Source: Candidatus Dojkabacteria bacterium UBA5209
GTDB taxonomy: Bacteria; Patescibacteriota; Dojkabacteria; SC72
NCBI GenBank assembly: GCA_002412645.1
Contig: DHVL01000008.1
Span: 1 to 6,269, forward strand
Reading direction: 5' to 3'
DNA: 6,269 nucleotides
The notes under the pieces: model-generated
Seen by the model: only the letters and a program-made list of their open reading frames with translations
What the model was told of the DNA's origin: nothing
Databases searched by the model: none
Part shown: piece after piece, positions 1-5,751 of the stretch
Layout: each line of letters starts with the position of its first letter
How positions within the stretch are numbered: position 1 is the stretch's first letter
Program-made: the position numbers and the translations under genes

Positions 1-111
1 CCATTACTACAGGAGATTAGCTTACATCCCGGATTTAAAGCTTACGAAACAAAAGTACAAGGAGATACAGTAAATATTGCAGAAGCAATAGTGACTGCTT
101 TTAAAGAATAG
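1..111 (+). CDS. C-terminal end of an unidentified protein (5' truncated)
   Basis: Reading from base 1, this frame is open for 36 codons and ends in TAG at 109-111; the other two plus frames hit stops by about base 72. The visible peptide is protein-like: LHPGFKAYET lies in the middle and a probable amphipathic helix (NIAEAIVTAFKE) closes the chain. I do not recognise the family, and 36 residues carry no catalytic motif I can name. The stop codon abuts the stop of the convergent peptidase gene with no bases between them (TAGCTA reads as TAG on both strands), which supports this as a real gene end. No terminator hairpin follows it. Confidence 0.65.
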   Translation, partial: PLLQEISLHPGFKAYETKVQGDTVNIAEAIVTAFKE

Positions 112-1275
112 CTATATACCAACCTCTTTGAAAATAGCTTTCCACTTATCCTTTGTAGGAACAACCTTAGCTTTAGGTATTAGACCAGTATCAACCCACT
201 CACACTGATCAAAACCTATTTTTCCTGCATACAGTTTCTCATACAGTGATTTGTCTTTCTCTAATTTGTTCTTAACTTTTCTAAAACCTCTAAAGTAAAC
301 AATATCTTTAGAATATATACCAGGATAACTAGTATCCCCTAGTCCTCTCTTTACTCTATATGTAATATCAAATGCAGAGTATTTAGGTAATACACCTAGT
401 ACACTGTTGTAAAGCTGTCTAAAGGTAAGCTCTTCACCCAAATATATAGCCCACAGTAAAGCTGCCTTACCTTTTAACCATCTTAAAGTAAGTAAGTTCA
501 TCTCTGACTCATTCCATGTTGCTAAACCTTCTTCTACATCTAAATAGCTAGGCAAGTTAGGCTTAGAGAGTGCCTCAAAACCACTGTTCATACCATTAAT
601 AGATCTTAATATATGGGTACCAACCTCATGTACTAATGTTTTTCTTAATTTGAATTTCGATCTCTCAATATTAGGATCCAGTAAAACCTCTTTTCTTTTT
701 ATACCTACCTTAGCCCCATTCTTAGAAATATTAGCCGACTTATTCACAGACCAATCACCTAAATCAAAGCTCTTAAATACCTCCACAAATATATCCGCTA
801 TTTCATCATATCCAAGCATATCTTCTTTTTTAGATCTTTTCATATCTACAATATTGTAGGAATCTACCTTACCTCTTAGAACTCTCGATGCATTTCTAAA
901 GAGTAAAGAGCTAGGTTTACCATATTTCTTGTATGAAATATCTGTCATTAATTCATTGTTACCAACTGCATGCATTAAGTCACTTGAATCTTTCTTAGAT
1001 TCAATAAGTTGGATATAGAAGTCGGAGATTCTAGGATCTACATCAGAAATTTCTTTTAAAGAAGAAAGCTTTTTTAATATTTCCGCATTATTGTTTTTAA
1101 CAATCTTGTATATAAATTGAGGCTCATAGCTATCAGACTCTAAGAATTTCTTCTTTTCTAACTCTAAGTTAACAGGAGTAAATACTAAACTAAGAGGAAT
1201 CTTTAGAGAAGAAAGATGTTTTGTCACCTCCTCTAATTTCATTACAGACTTATCTGACTTAGAAAATATATTCAT
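112..1275 (-). CDS. MATCAP/QEGLA-type zinc metallopeptidase (DUF1704 family)
   Basis: This 387-residue protein has no signal peptide or membrane segment, so it is probably cytoplasmic. Visible motifs: HEVGTH at 216-221, the gluzincin HExxTH zinc site, with H216 and H221 as likely zinc ligands and E217 as catalytic base; then VEEGLA at 247-252, where E249 should be the third ligand. That spacing, the family's N-terminal F-x-Y element (YEPQFIY, about 50-56) and the later D-x-V-Y-F-R-G-F block (324-331) match DUF1704. In bacteria this family is annotated as 'flavohemoglobin expression-modulating QEGLA motif protein'; in animals it includes MATCAP, which removes the C-terminal tyrosine of tubulin. 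Here the first Q of QEGLA is E. The substrate is unknown. The gene lies 15 nt behind mreB on the same strand and has its own Shine-Dalgarno sequence, so it is probably co-expressed with mreB. The ATG at 1275 is chosen because of that ribosome binding site. Family assignment is strong; function is open. Confidence 0.9.
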   Translation of the reverse strand: MNIFSKSDKSVMKLEEVTKHLSSLKIPLSLVFTPVNLELEKKKFLESDSYEPQFIYKIVKNNNAEILKKLSSLKEISDVDPRISDFYIQLIESKKDSSDLMHAVGNNELMTDISYKKYGKPSSLLFRNASRVLRGKVDSYNIVDMKRSKKEDMLGYDEIADIFVEVFKSFDLGDWSVNKSANISKNGAKVGIKRKEVLLDPNIERSKFKLRKTLVHEVGTHILRSINGMNSGFEALSKPNLPSYLDVEEGLATWNESEMNLLTLRWLKGKAALLWAIYLGEELTFRQLYNSVLGVLPKYSAFDITYRVKRGLGDTSYPGIYSKDIVYFRGFRKVKNKLEKDKSLYEKLYAGKIGFDQCEWVDTGLIPKAKVVPTKDKWKAIFKEVGI

Positions 1276-1282
1276 CGAGATA

Positions 1283-1287
1283 TCCTT
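1283..1287 (-). promoter_or_regulatory. Shine-Dalgarno site of the peptidase gene
   Basis: On the minus strand GAAAAGGATATCTCG precedes the ATG at 1275. AAGGA is a good Shine-Dalgarno core with a 7-nt spacer. It lies in the 15-nt gap after the mreB stop, so translation starts internally on a shared mRNA. It is the only clear Shine-Dalgarno sequence in the window, and it sits at the only gene that clearly lies second in an operon. Confidence 0.85.
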
Positions 1288-1290
1288 TTC

Positions 1291-2307
1291 TTAATTTAGA
1301 CCCTTATTAAATGTAAATACTCTCTCACCTGTAGCCATTAATTCTAACGCAATACCTGTACCCTTAACAACACAGTACATAGGTTCATCAGCAACATGTG
1401 CAGGCACACCAACAGCTTTCGTAAACAGCTTATCTAAGTTCCTAAGCTTAGAAGTACCACCGCTCATTACCATTCCCCTATCCATTATATCAGCAGAAAG
1501 CTCGGGAGGTGTTTTTTCTAATACCCCCTTAATACTATTAATTATACTCAACAAAGGTCTCTTAACAGCATATGCGATATCATTAGAATCTACATTTATA
1601 GCTTTAGGTAAACCAGCACCTACATCCCTACCCCTTACCTCCATACTTCTAGGATTACTTACTTCAATAGCGGACCCTATTCTAATTTTAATATTCTCTG
1701 CAGTTTGTTCACCGATAAGGACTCCTTTCTTTTTACGCATGTAATTGATAATGGCTTCATTAATAGCGTCACCTGCAATTCGCAACGAATCGTACTCTAC
1801 AATACCATCTAGAGAAAGAACCGCTATCTCTGCAGTACCACCCCCTAAATTAACAATCATATTCCCTGAAGAGGTCTCTATTGGTAAACCAGCACCTAGT
1901 GCTGCTAAGAGAGGTTCAGGTAGCATTGTCACCTGCCTTGCTCCAGCATTAGAAGCCGCTCTGATTACAGCTCTTTGCTCTACAGTAGTAATACCAGCAG
2001 GGACACTAATAACTACTTCTGGTTTAAAAAACTTAGATTTGCCTAGCGCTTTATTCAAAAAGTACTTTAGTAAAGCTTCCGTAACTCTAGAATCAGCAAT
2101 AACCCCATTCCTCATAGGTCTTCTTGCAACAATATTTTCTGGAGTCTTACCTATCATTCTCTTTGCATCAGAACCTACAGCTATAACCTTGTAGTTATTA
2201 ACATCAATAGCCACTACGGTTGGCTCTACAAAAGCAATGCCCTCCCCCTGTACAAATACTATGGAGTTTGCAGTACCTAAATCTATACCTAATTTCTTTC
2301 CTAACAT
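1291..2307 (-). CDS. mreB: Rod-shape-determining actin homologue MreB
   Basis: MreB forms ATP-dependent antiparallel filaments on the inner face of the membrane and directs lateral cell-wall synthesis. The 338-residue length is normal for the family. The phosphate-1 motif GIDLGTANS is at 7-15, the connect/catalytic segment with E131 (LPEPLLAALGAGLP) at 129-142, phosphate-2 (NLGGGTAEIAV) at 153-163, the family block EAIINYMRKK at 184-193, EVRGRD at 223-228 and the adenosine motif (MVMSGGTSKLRNLDK) at 279-293. Two positions are unusual: the phosphate-2 Asp is Asn153 (codon AAT), and the adenosine motif has GGT where GGG is usual. No mreC, mreD or rodA is visible beside it. The ATG at 2307 fits the standard M-x-G-K-K-L-G-I-D-L start. 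No Shine-Dalgarno is present; an extended -10 box ends 6 nt before the ATG. A DUF1704 peptidase gene follows 15 nt downstream. The gene ends in TAA. Confidence 0.97.
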   Translation of the reverse strand: MLGKKLGIDLGTANSIVFVQGEGIAFVEPTVVAIDVNNYKVIAVGSDAKRMIGKTPENIVARRPMRNGVIADSRVTEALLKYFLNKALGKSKFFKPEVVISVPAGITTVEQRAVIRAASNAGARQVTMLPEPLLAALGAGLPIETSSGNMIVNLGGGTAEIAVLSLDGIVEYDSLRIAGDAINEAIINYMRKKKGVLIGEQTAENIKIRIGSAIEVSNPRSMEVRGRDVGAGLPKAINVDSNDIAYAVKRPLLSIINSIKGVLEKTPPELSADIMDRGMVMSGGTSKLRNLDKLFTKAVGVPAHVADEPMYCVVKGTGIALELMATGERVFTFNKGLN

Positions 2308-2313
2308 GGGTAG

Positions 2314-2322
2314 ATTATATCA
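2314..2322 (-). promoter_or_regulatory. Extended -10 promoter of the mreB operon
   Basis: On the minus strand the sequence reads TGATATAAT, a perfect consensus -10 (2319 to 2314) with the TGn extension. Only six bases (CTACCC) separate the hexamer from the ATG at 2307, so the usual start point, seven bases past the hexamer, is the A of the ATG. The -35 is weak: TACTAA at 17-nt spacing, or TTTACT at 19. A leaderless mRNA is predicted. Confidence 0.8.
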
Positions 2323-2371
2323 TTAACAAAAAGTTTTTAGTAAACTCCTAATCAAAAAATATAACTAATTG

Positions 2372-2380
2372 TGATATACT
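2372..2380 (+). promoter_or_regulatory. Extended -10 promoter of the PEGA-domain gene
   Basis: TGATATACT is an extended -10 (TGn plus TATACT at 2375-2380) ending 8 nt before the ATG at 2389. Initiation near 2386-2389 gives a leader of 0 to 3 nt, too short for a ribosome binding site. The -35 region (about 2352-2357, TCAAAA) is poor. It lies back to back with the mreB promoter in an 81-bp intergenic region. Confidence 0.75.
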
Positions 2381-2388
2381 TAATCGCT

Positions 2389-3948
2389 ATGAATACAGGG
2401 AATGGCAAAAAAGTAAAAATACTCTCTTTAATAGGGACTTTAATAGTATATGGAGGGGCAATTTTAATATATCTGTATGCTAATGGATGGAGAATAGATC
2501 CTCTTAATCAGCAGGTATTAAAAACAGGTGTATTAACTGTAGAATCAGACCCTTTTCTTGCAACATTGTATATAGAGGGAAAGAACAAGGGTAGAACACC
2601 AAAAAGTAATAGCTTAAATGTAGGTGAGTATGAAATATCTGTTAAAAGAGATGGATATATAGAGTGGAAGAAGAAGGTAGAGATAAAAGAGGAGAAATCT
2701 ACACCAGTATATCCATGGTTGATAAGGGAGGAGATAGAAAAAAGTAATATATCGTTAATAGCAGGTAGAAAATATCTTAATAGCTGGACAAACGAATTCC
2801 AAGATAAAGTTTTAATACTAACCAGTACATACAACGAGGAGTCCCTACTCTTTAACTATGAGCTATGGCTCTACAATGTTAATACAACATTTTGGGACTT
2901 AAGTTCTAATCCAAAAGTAATACTCTCATTCGAATCTCCTGTAGAAAACGATATTAGCCTCTCACTTTCTCCCAATGCCCAATATGCAATATTCACTAAT
3001 ACAACAGAAGAAATTACTACACAATATCTAATAGATACAAGTAAGATTGTTACATTAGAACAAGCAAGTGTAATCGATATCTCTCCTTTCTCCACATACA
3101 ATATGACATGGTCTAGAGATAGTAAGTATTTAATGTTTGAGTCTGATTCTGATTTAATATCTTTTAACTTAGATAAACAGAGCAAGTACTTACTAATAAA
3201 GAAAGTAGAAGACAGAGAGTATATATGGAGTACTGATGAACAGGGATATTTTTACATTGTAGAAACTGCACTAGATAAAGAAACAGAGAGAGTATATGCA
3301 TATACATTAACCCAAGAAGAAATGGATGGCTCTAATCCAAAGGTATTGGTAAATGATCTTTTCTTTCAAAAGAATAAGGAATATATAAAGAGATATACAG
3401 AGGAAACATCTGTAAATAAGTATTCTGCATTCACAAACTCTACTGCTAGTACAAGGAGTGTAGGTAAGATAGAAAATATAATTGTTAATCAGAATGCTCA
3501 AGGAATATTCATACAAACAGATACTGCTTCTTACTGGTATAACATTAAAACTAAGAGATATCATTTAATCTCACCATATAAATCAGAGCTAGTTAGATTT
3601 GCTCCTGATAATACAAAATTAATATATAGGGATACCTTAGGATATGGTGTATTTACATTCTTAAAAGAAGAAAGCAATCCTAATATAGAAATAGGTGGTA
3701 AACAGATAGTATCAGTTAATACAAATGATATATACTGGCTCTCTAACTCCCTATATATATACTACATAGAGAATGACTCTCTGTTCATTGCAGATCAGGA
3801 AGGTGAGAACAAAACTAAGGTATTAGACGGAGTCAGCAACTTTAAACATTTGGGTATCAACTCTGCTAGGGAACATGTATTTACCATCCTCTTGGAAGGT
3901 GACGAGGTGTCAGAATCAATTAGTATTGATAGATATATAATACATTAG
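2389..3948 (+). CDS. Membrane-anchored PEGA-domain protein with propeller-like C-terminal region
   Basis: This is a 519-residue protein. A short basic N-terminus (GNGKKVK) precedes one hydrophobic segment at about 11-30, with no obvious cleavage site, so it is probably a signal anchor with the rest outside the membrane. The following YANGWRID (30-37) and a PEGA domain at about 46-100 (GVLTVESDP, then a Y-I-E-G-K turn, then GEYEISVKRDGY and W-K-K-K-V) match surface proteins I associate with Candidate Phyla Radiation bacteria. Residues from about 120 to the end are beta-rich and carry repeated S-P-N-A / S-R-D-S / A-P-D-N turn motifs followed by hydrophobic strands, typical of TolB/WD40-like propeller blades. 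No catalytic motif is visible; binding of a protein or cell-wall partner is the likely role, but unproven. A GTG at 2371 would add six residues, but it overlaps the -10 box, so the ATG at 2389 is preferred. The gene is divergent from mreB, and its TAG stop overlaps the end of the convergent glycosyltransferase gene. Confidence 0.85.
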   Translation: MNTGNGKKVKILSLIGTLIVYGGAILIYLYANGWRIDPLNQQVLKTGVLTVESDPFLATLYIEGKNKGRTPKSNSLNVGEYEISVKRDGYIEWKKKVEIKEEKSTPVYPWLIREEIEKSNISLIAGRKYLNSWTNEFQDKVLILTSTYNEESLLFNYELWLYNVNTTFWDLSSNPKVILSFESPVENDISLSLSPNAQYAIFTNTTEEITTQYLIDTSKIVTLEQASVIDISPFSTYNMTWSRDSKYLMFESDSDLISFNLDKQSKYLLIKKVEDREYIWSTDEQGYFYIVETALDKETERVYAYTLTQEEMDGSNPKVLVNDLFFQKNKEYIKRYTEETSVNKYSAFTNSTASTRSVGKIENIIVNQNAQGIFIQTDTASYWYNIKTKRYHLISPYKSELVRFAPDNTKLIYRDTLGYGVFTFLKEESNPNIEIGGKQIVSVNTNDIYWLSNSLYIYYIENDSLFIADQEGENKTKVLDGVSNFKHLGINSAREHVFTILLEGDEVSESISIDRYIIH

Positions 3949-5555
3949 GATTTCTCATTCTTCATTCTCACTTTATCAGTTGCATAGAAGTTCTTCTTAA
4001 ACCCCTTTCCTAACATCATCTCTGTATCTGCTTGTAAGTAAGGAATAAAGCCAAAGGAAAGCATCTGTACCGCTATTAAGGCTACCTCTCCAAAATCAAG
4101 AAGATGTCTCCACCATTTCCAACCTTTAGGTATAGGTGTAATTTGTCTCCTGTAGTAAACAATAAAGACATTACACAGTAGTAATATTGTTAGAAGAAAA
4201 CTCATTGCATTGGGAAGATTGTAAGAGGCAGAACTAAATAGATAATCCTGGCTAAATAGACCTAACAGGCCCAATCCGAAGGTCATTAGATATACTACAG
4301 TTATAAAAAAGATATATGTTCTGTACATAGCAAAAGCTATATAGAATTTTTTAAATATAGGTATCTCTTTATCATATATTAATGATGCTAGTGTTGTAGG
4401 AAAAACAATAACACCCCACCCCCATCTATGTTGCTGTTTGTAAAATGATTTATAAGACTTTACCAAACTCTCATTCTCTACAGCATCACTATGGGTTGGA
4501 ATATATACTTCCTCTCCAAGAAATTCTCCCTTGTTTCTGATTAGTGCATTCCAGAAGAATGTAGAATCATCTATGCCTAGTTGTGGATCCCAAAAATGTA
4601 CACCTTTGAGAGTTTTAAGATTAACAACATATGAAGAGAATGTTTCTTTTGAACTTAACATCTGCTTTAAGAATGGAGCATGCTCATACTTCTCTGTAAT
4701 CCATGTATGTAGTATTACAAGAGTAAGCATAGAGGATTGTACCCTAATTAATGTGGGTACTCTCCAGATGTTGTTGTTTAGGGTATATATAGCACTAGTA
4801 AAATATTTTTTCTCAGGGTTCTCAACTGTAAGATATTTATAAGTAATAGCCGATAGGTATTTTGGCTCTGGTCTTAAATCACAGTCACAGGTAATTAAAA
4901 GATAGTTTGCAATATCCTTACCCTCAGATTCGAGTTTTTGGACAAATTTCCTAGTTGCCCAGTTAATATTTGCACCCTTAACACCAGAAGCTTCTCCTTC
5001 AATATCTTTAGGATGAACATAGTACTGCATGCTTGCAAACTGTTTACCGTATTTCTTTTTTAATATATTAAAGTTAGGAATCTGAATATCCTCTGCAGTT
5101 CTCTCTTCCATTGCTACAACAACATGTATCTTGTCTGCTCCTACGTCATTTTTACTCCAAGCCTCAAATGAAGGCTCCAATACATCAAGACCCTCTTTGT
5201 AAACAGGGCAAAGATATATATAGCTAAGCTCATTAAATTTCTTCTCATTAACCTCTTTAATCTTGGTAATAAAATCGGTAGCTTGATCTTGGTGCATTCT
5301 TCTAACACCAATTGCTAAACCCACTGCAAACTTAATACCTCTGTAAACCCAATATATGATTAGAAAAGATATATAGAAGACAAAGACCTCTTCTAAACCT
5401 GCAAGACCAAAGATAATGGGAGAAAGAACAAAAAACCATACTAAAAAGCCAGGTACAATCTCTAAAGTTCTTCTTAGCCAAATAGGTGTTTGTGCAGGAT
5501 ATCCATCTACTCTGTCAGGAGCCTTTAGCTCCTCTATCTTTACATCTTTGTTCAT
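3945..5555 (-). CDS. Processive-type family 2 membrane glycosyltransferase
   Basis: This 536-residue protein has the layout of cellulose-synthase-like GT2 enzymes, which move sugar from a nucleotide sugar to a growing glycan at the cytoplasmic face of the membrane. Two hydrophobic segments lie at about 32-52 and 55-72. The GT-A domain follows at about 110-385: IYLCPVYKE (113-121), a donor-site block GVKGANINWA (191-200), the metal-binding D-x-D as CDCD (223-226), the acidic IDDSTFFW block (328-335) expected to hold the catalytic base, and the QQHRW motif (374-378, QxxRW). Hydrophobic segments follow at about 403-433, 449-468 and 487-507. There is no PilZ domain. The sugar and product cannot be told from sequence. 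The gene starts 28 nt after tRNA-Arg on the same strand and may share its transcript; only a weak GAG, 6 nt from the ATG, could serve as ribosome binding site. Its TAA stop overlaps the PEGA gene stop by 4 nt. Confidence 0.92.
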   Translation of the reverse strand: MNKDVKIEELKAPDRVDGYPAQTPIWLRRTLEIVPGFLVWFFVLSPIIFGLAGLEEVFVFYISFLIIYWVYRGIKFAVGLAIGVRRMHQDQATDFITKIKEVNEKKFNELSYIYLCPVYKEGLDVLEPSFEAWSKNDVGADKIHVVVAMEERTAEDIQIPNFNILKKKYGKQFASMQYYVHPKDIEGEASGVKGANINWATRKFVQKLESEGKDIANYLLITCDCDLRPEPKYLSAITYKYLTVENPEKKYFTSAIYTLNNNIWRVPTLIRVQSSMLTLVILHTWITEKYEHAPFLKQMLSSKETFSSYVVNLKTLKGVHFWDPQLGIDDSTFFWNALIRNKGEFLGEEVYIPTHSDAVENESLVKSYKSFYKQQHRWGWGVIVFPTTLASLIYDKEIPIFKKFYIAFAMYRTYIFFITVVYLMTFGLGLLGLFSQDYLFSSASYNLPNAMSFLLTILLLCNVFIVYYRRQITPIPKGWKWWRHLLDFGEVALIAVQMLSFGFIPYLQADTEMMLGKGFKKNFYATDKVRMKNEKS

Positions 5556-5574
5556 ATTTTACTCGCTCTAAAAT

Positions 5575-5580
5575 ATTCTA
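5575..5580 (-). promoter_or_regulatory. Possible -10 box of the glycosyltransferase gene
   Basis: TAGAAT on the minus strand lies in the 28-nt gap between the tRNA and the ATG at 5555, with 19 nt between the hexamer and the ATG. It lacks the TGn extension seen at the other promoters, and its -35 region would fall inside the tRNA gene. Read-through from the tRNA promoter is an equally good explanation. Confidence 0.3.
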
Positions 5581-5583
5581 ATA

Positions 5584-5657
5584 CGCACCCGACCGGAATC
5601 GAACCAGTAACCTACACGTTAGGAGTGTGTTGCTCTATCCAATTGAGCTACGGGTGC
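5584..5657 (-). tRNA. tRNA-Arg, anticodon CCT
   Basis: The minus strand folds into a full 74-nt cloverleaf. The acceptor stem GCACCCG/CGGGTGC has seven pairs, the D arm is GCTC/GAGC, the anticodon loop is CTCCTAA (anticodon CCT after T33), and the T arm ACTGG/CCGGT encloses TTCGATT with one T-G wobble pair. The discriminator base is G. CCT reads AGG arginine codons, and the loop is the same as that of E. coli tRNA-Arg(CCU). In the anticodon stem ACACA/CGTGT the loop-closing pair 31-39 is A and C, a mismatch. CCA is not encoded (GTAT follows), so a CCA-adding enzyme is required. Confidence 0.95.
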
Positions 5658-5669
5658 AATATCGTCGTA

Positions 5670-5678
5670 ATTATACCA
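5670..5678 (-). promoter_or_regulatory. Extended -10 promoter of the tRNA-Arg gene
   Basis: The minus strand reads TGGTATAAT: a consensus -10 (5675 to 5670) with the TGn extension. Twelve bases separate it from the first tRNA base, so a 5' leader of about five nt would be removed by RNase P. The -35 is weak (TGTAAA at 17-nt spacing). It may also drive the glycosyltransferase gene downstream. Confidence 0.75.
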
Positions 5679-5732
5679 CTCCTCCCGTACTGTTTACACA
5701 AATACAAAATACTCTCTAATATGTAAATCTCA

Positions 5733-5741
5733 TGATATAAT
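5733..5741 (+). promoter_or_regulatory. Extended -10 promoter of uvrA
   Basis: TGATATAAT is identical to the mreB extended -10 and ends 10 nt before the ATG at 5752. Start points around 5748-5751 leave a leader of 1 to 4 nt. AAGG at 5743-5746 looks like a partial Shine-Dalgarno, but it is too close to the ATG for normal pairing and would lie upstream of the predicted transcript. No good -35 is visible. I see no SOS (LexA) box between the tRNA and uvrA. Confidence 0.75.
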
Positions 5742-5751
5742 AAAGGTTGCG

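Noticed and set aside
105..139. Direct repeat of AATAGCT near the first gene junction
   Set aside because: Seven bases in an AT-rich region are expected by chance, and there is no further copy or inverted partner.
1745..2194. 149-codon open frame on the plus strand inside mreB
   Set aside because: It is fully antisense to a strongly conserved mreB, its translation resembles no protein I know, and it has no promoter or ribosome binding site of its own.
2371..2388. GTG at 2371 as an upstream start for the PEGA gene
   Set aside because: The GTG and the following codons overlap the extended -10 box, so they would not be transcribed; the ATG at 2389 also gives the normal short basic N-terminus before the membrane anchor.
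2508..3564. Minus-strand open frames of 85-108 codons opposite the PEGA gene
   Set aside because: They are shadows of the AT-rich coding strand with no start signals and odd residue composition.
4531..4842. 103-codon plus-strand open frame inside the glycosyltransferase gene
   Set aside because: It lies opposite the conserved catalytic core, including the DD region, and has no supporting signals.
5743..5746. AAGG before uvrA as a Shine-Dalgarno sequence
   Set aside because: It is only 5 nt from the ATG, too close for an element matching the 5' part of the consensus, and lies upstream of the start point predicted by TGATATAAT.
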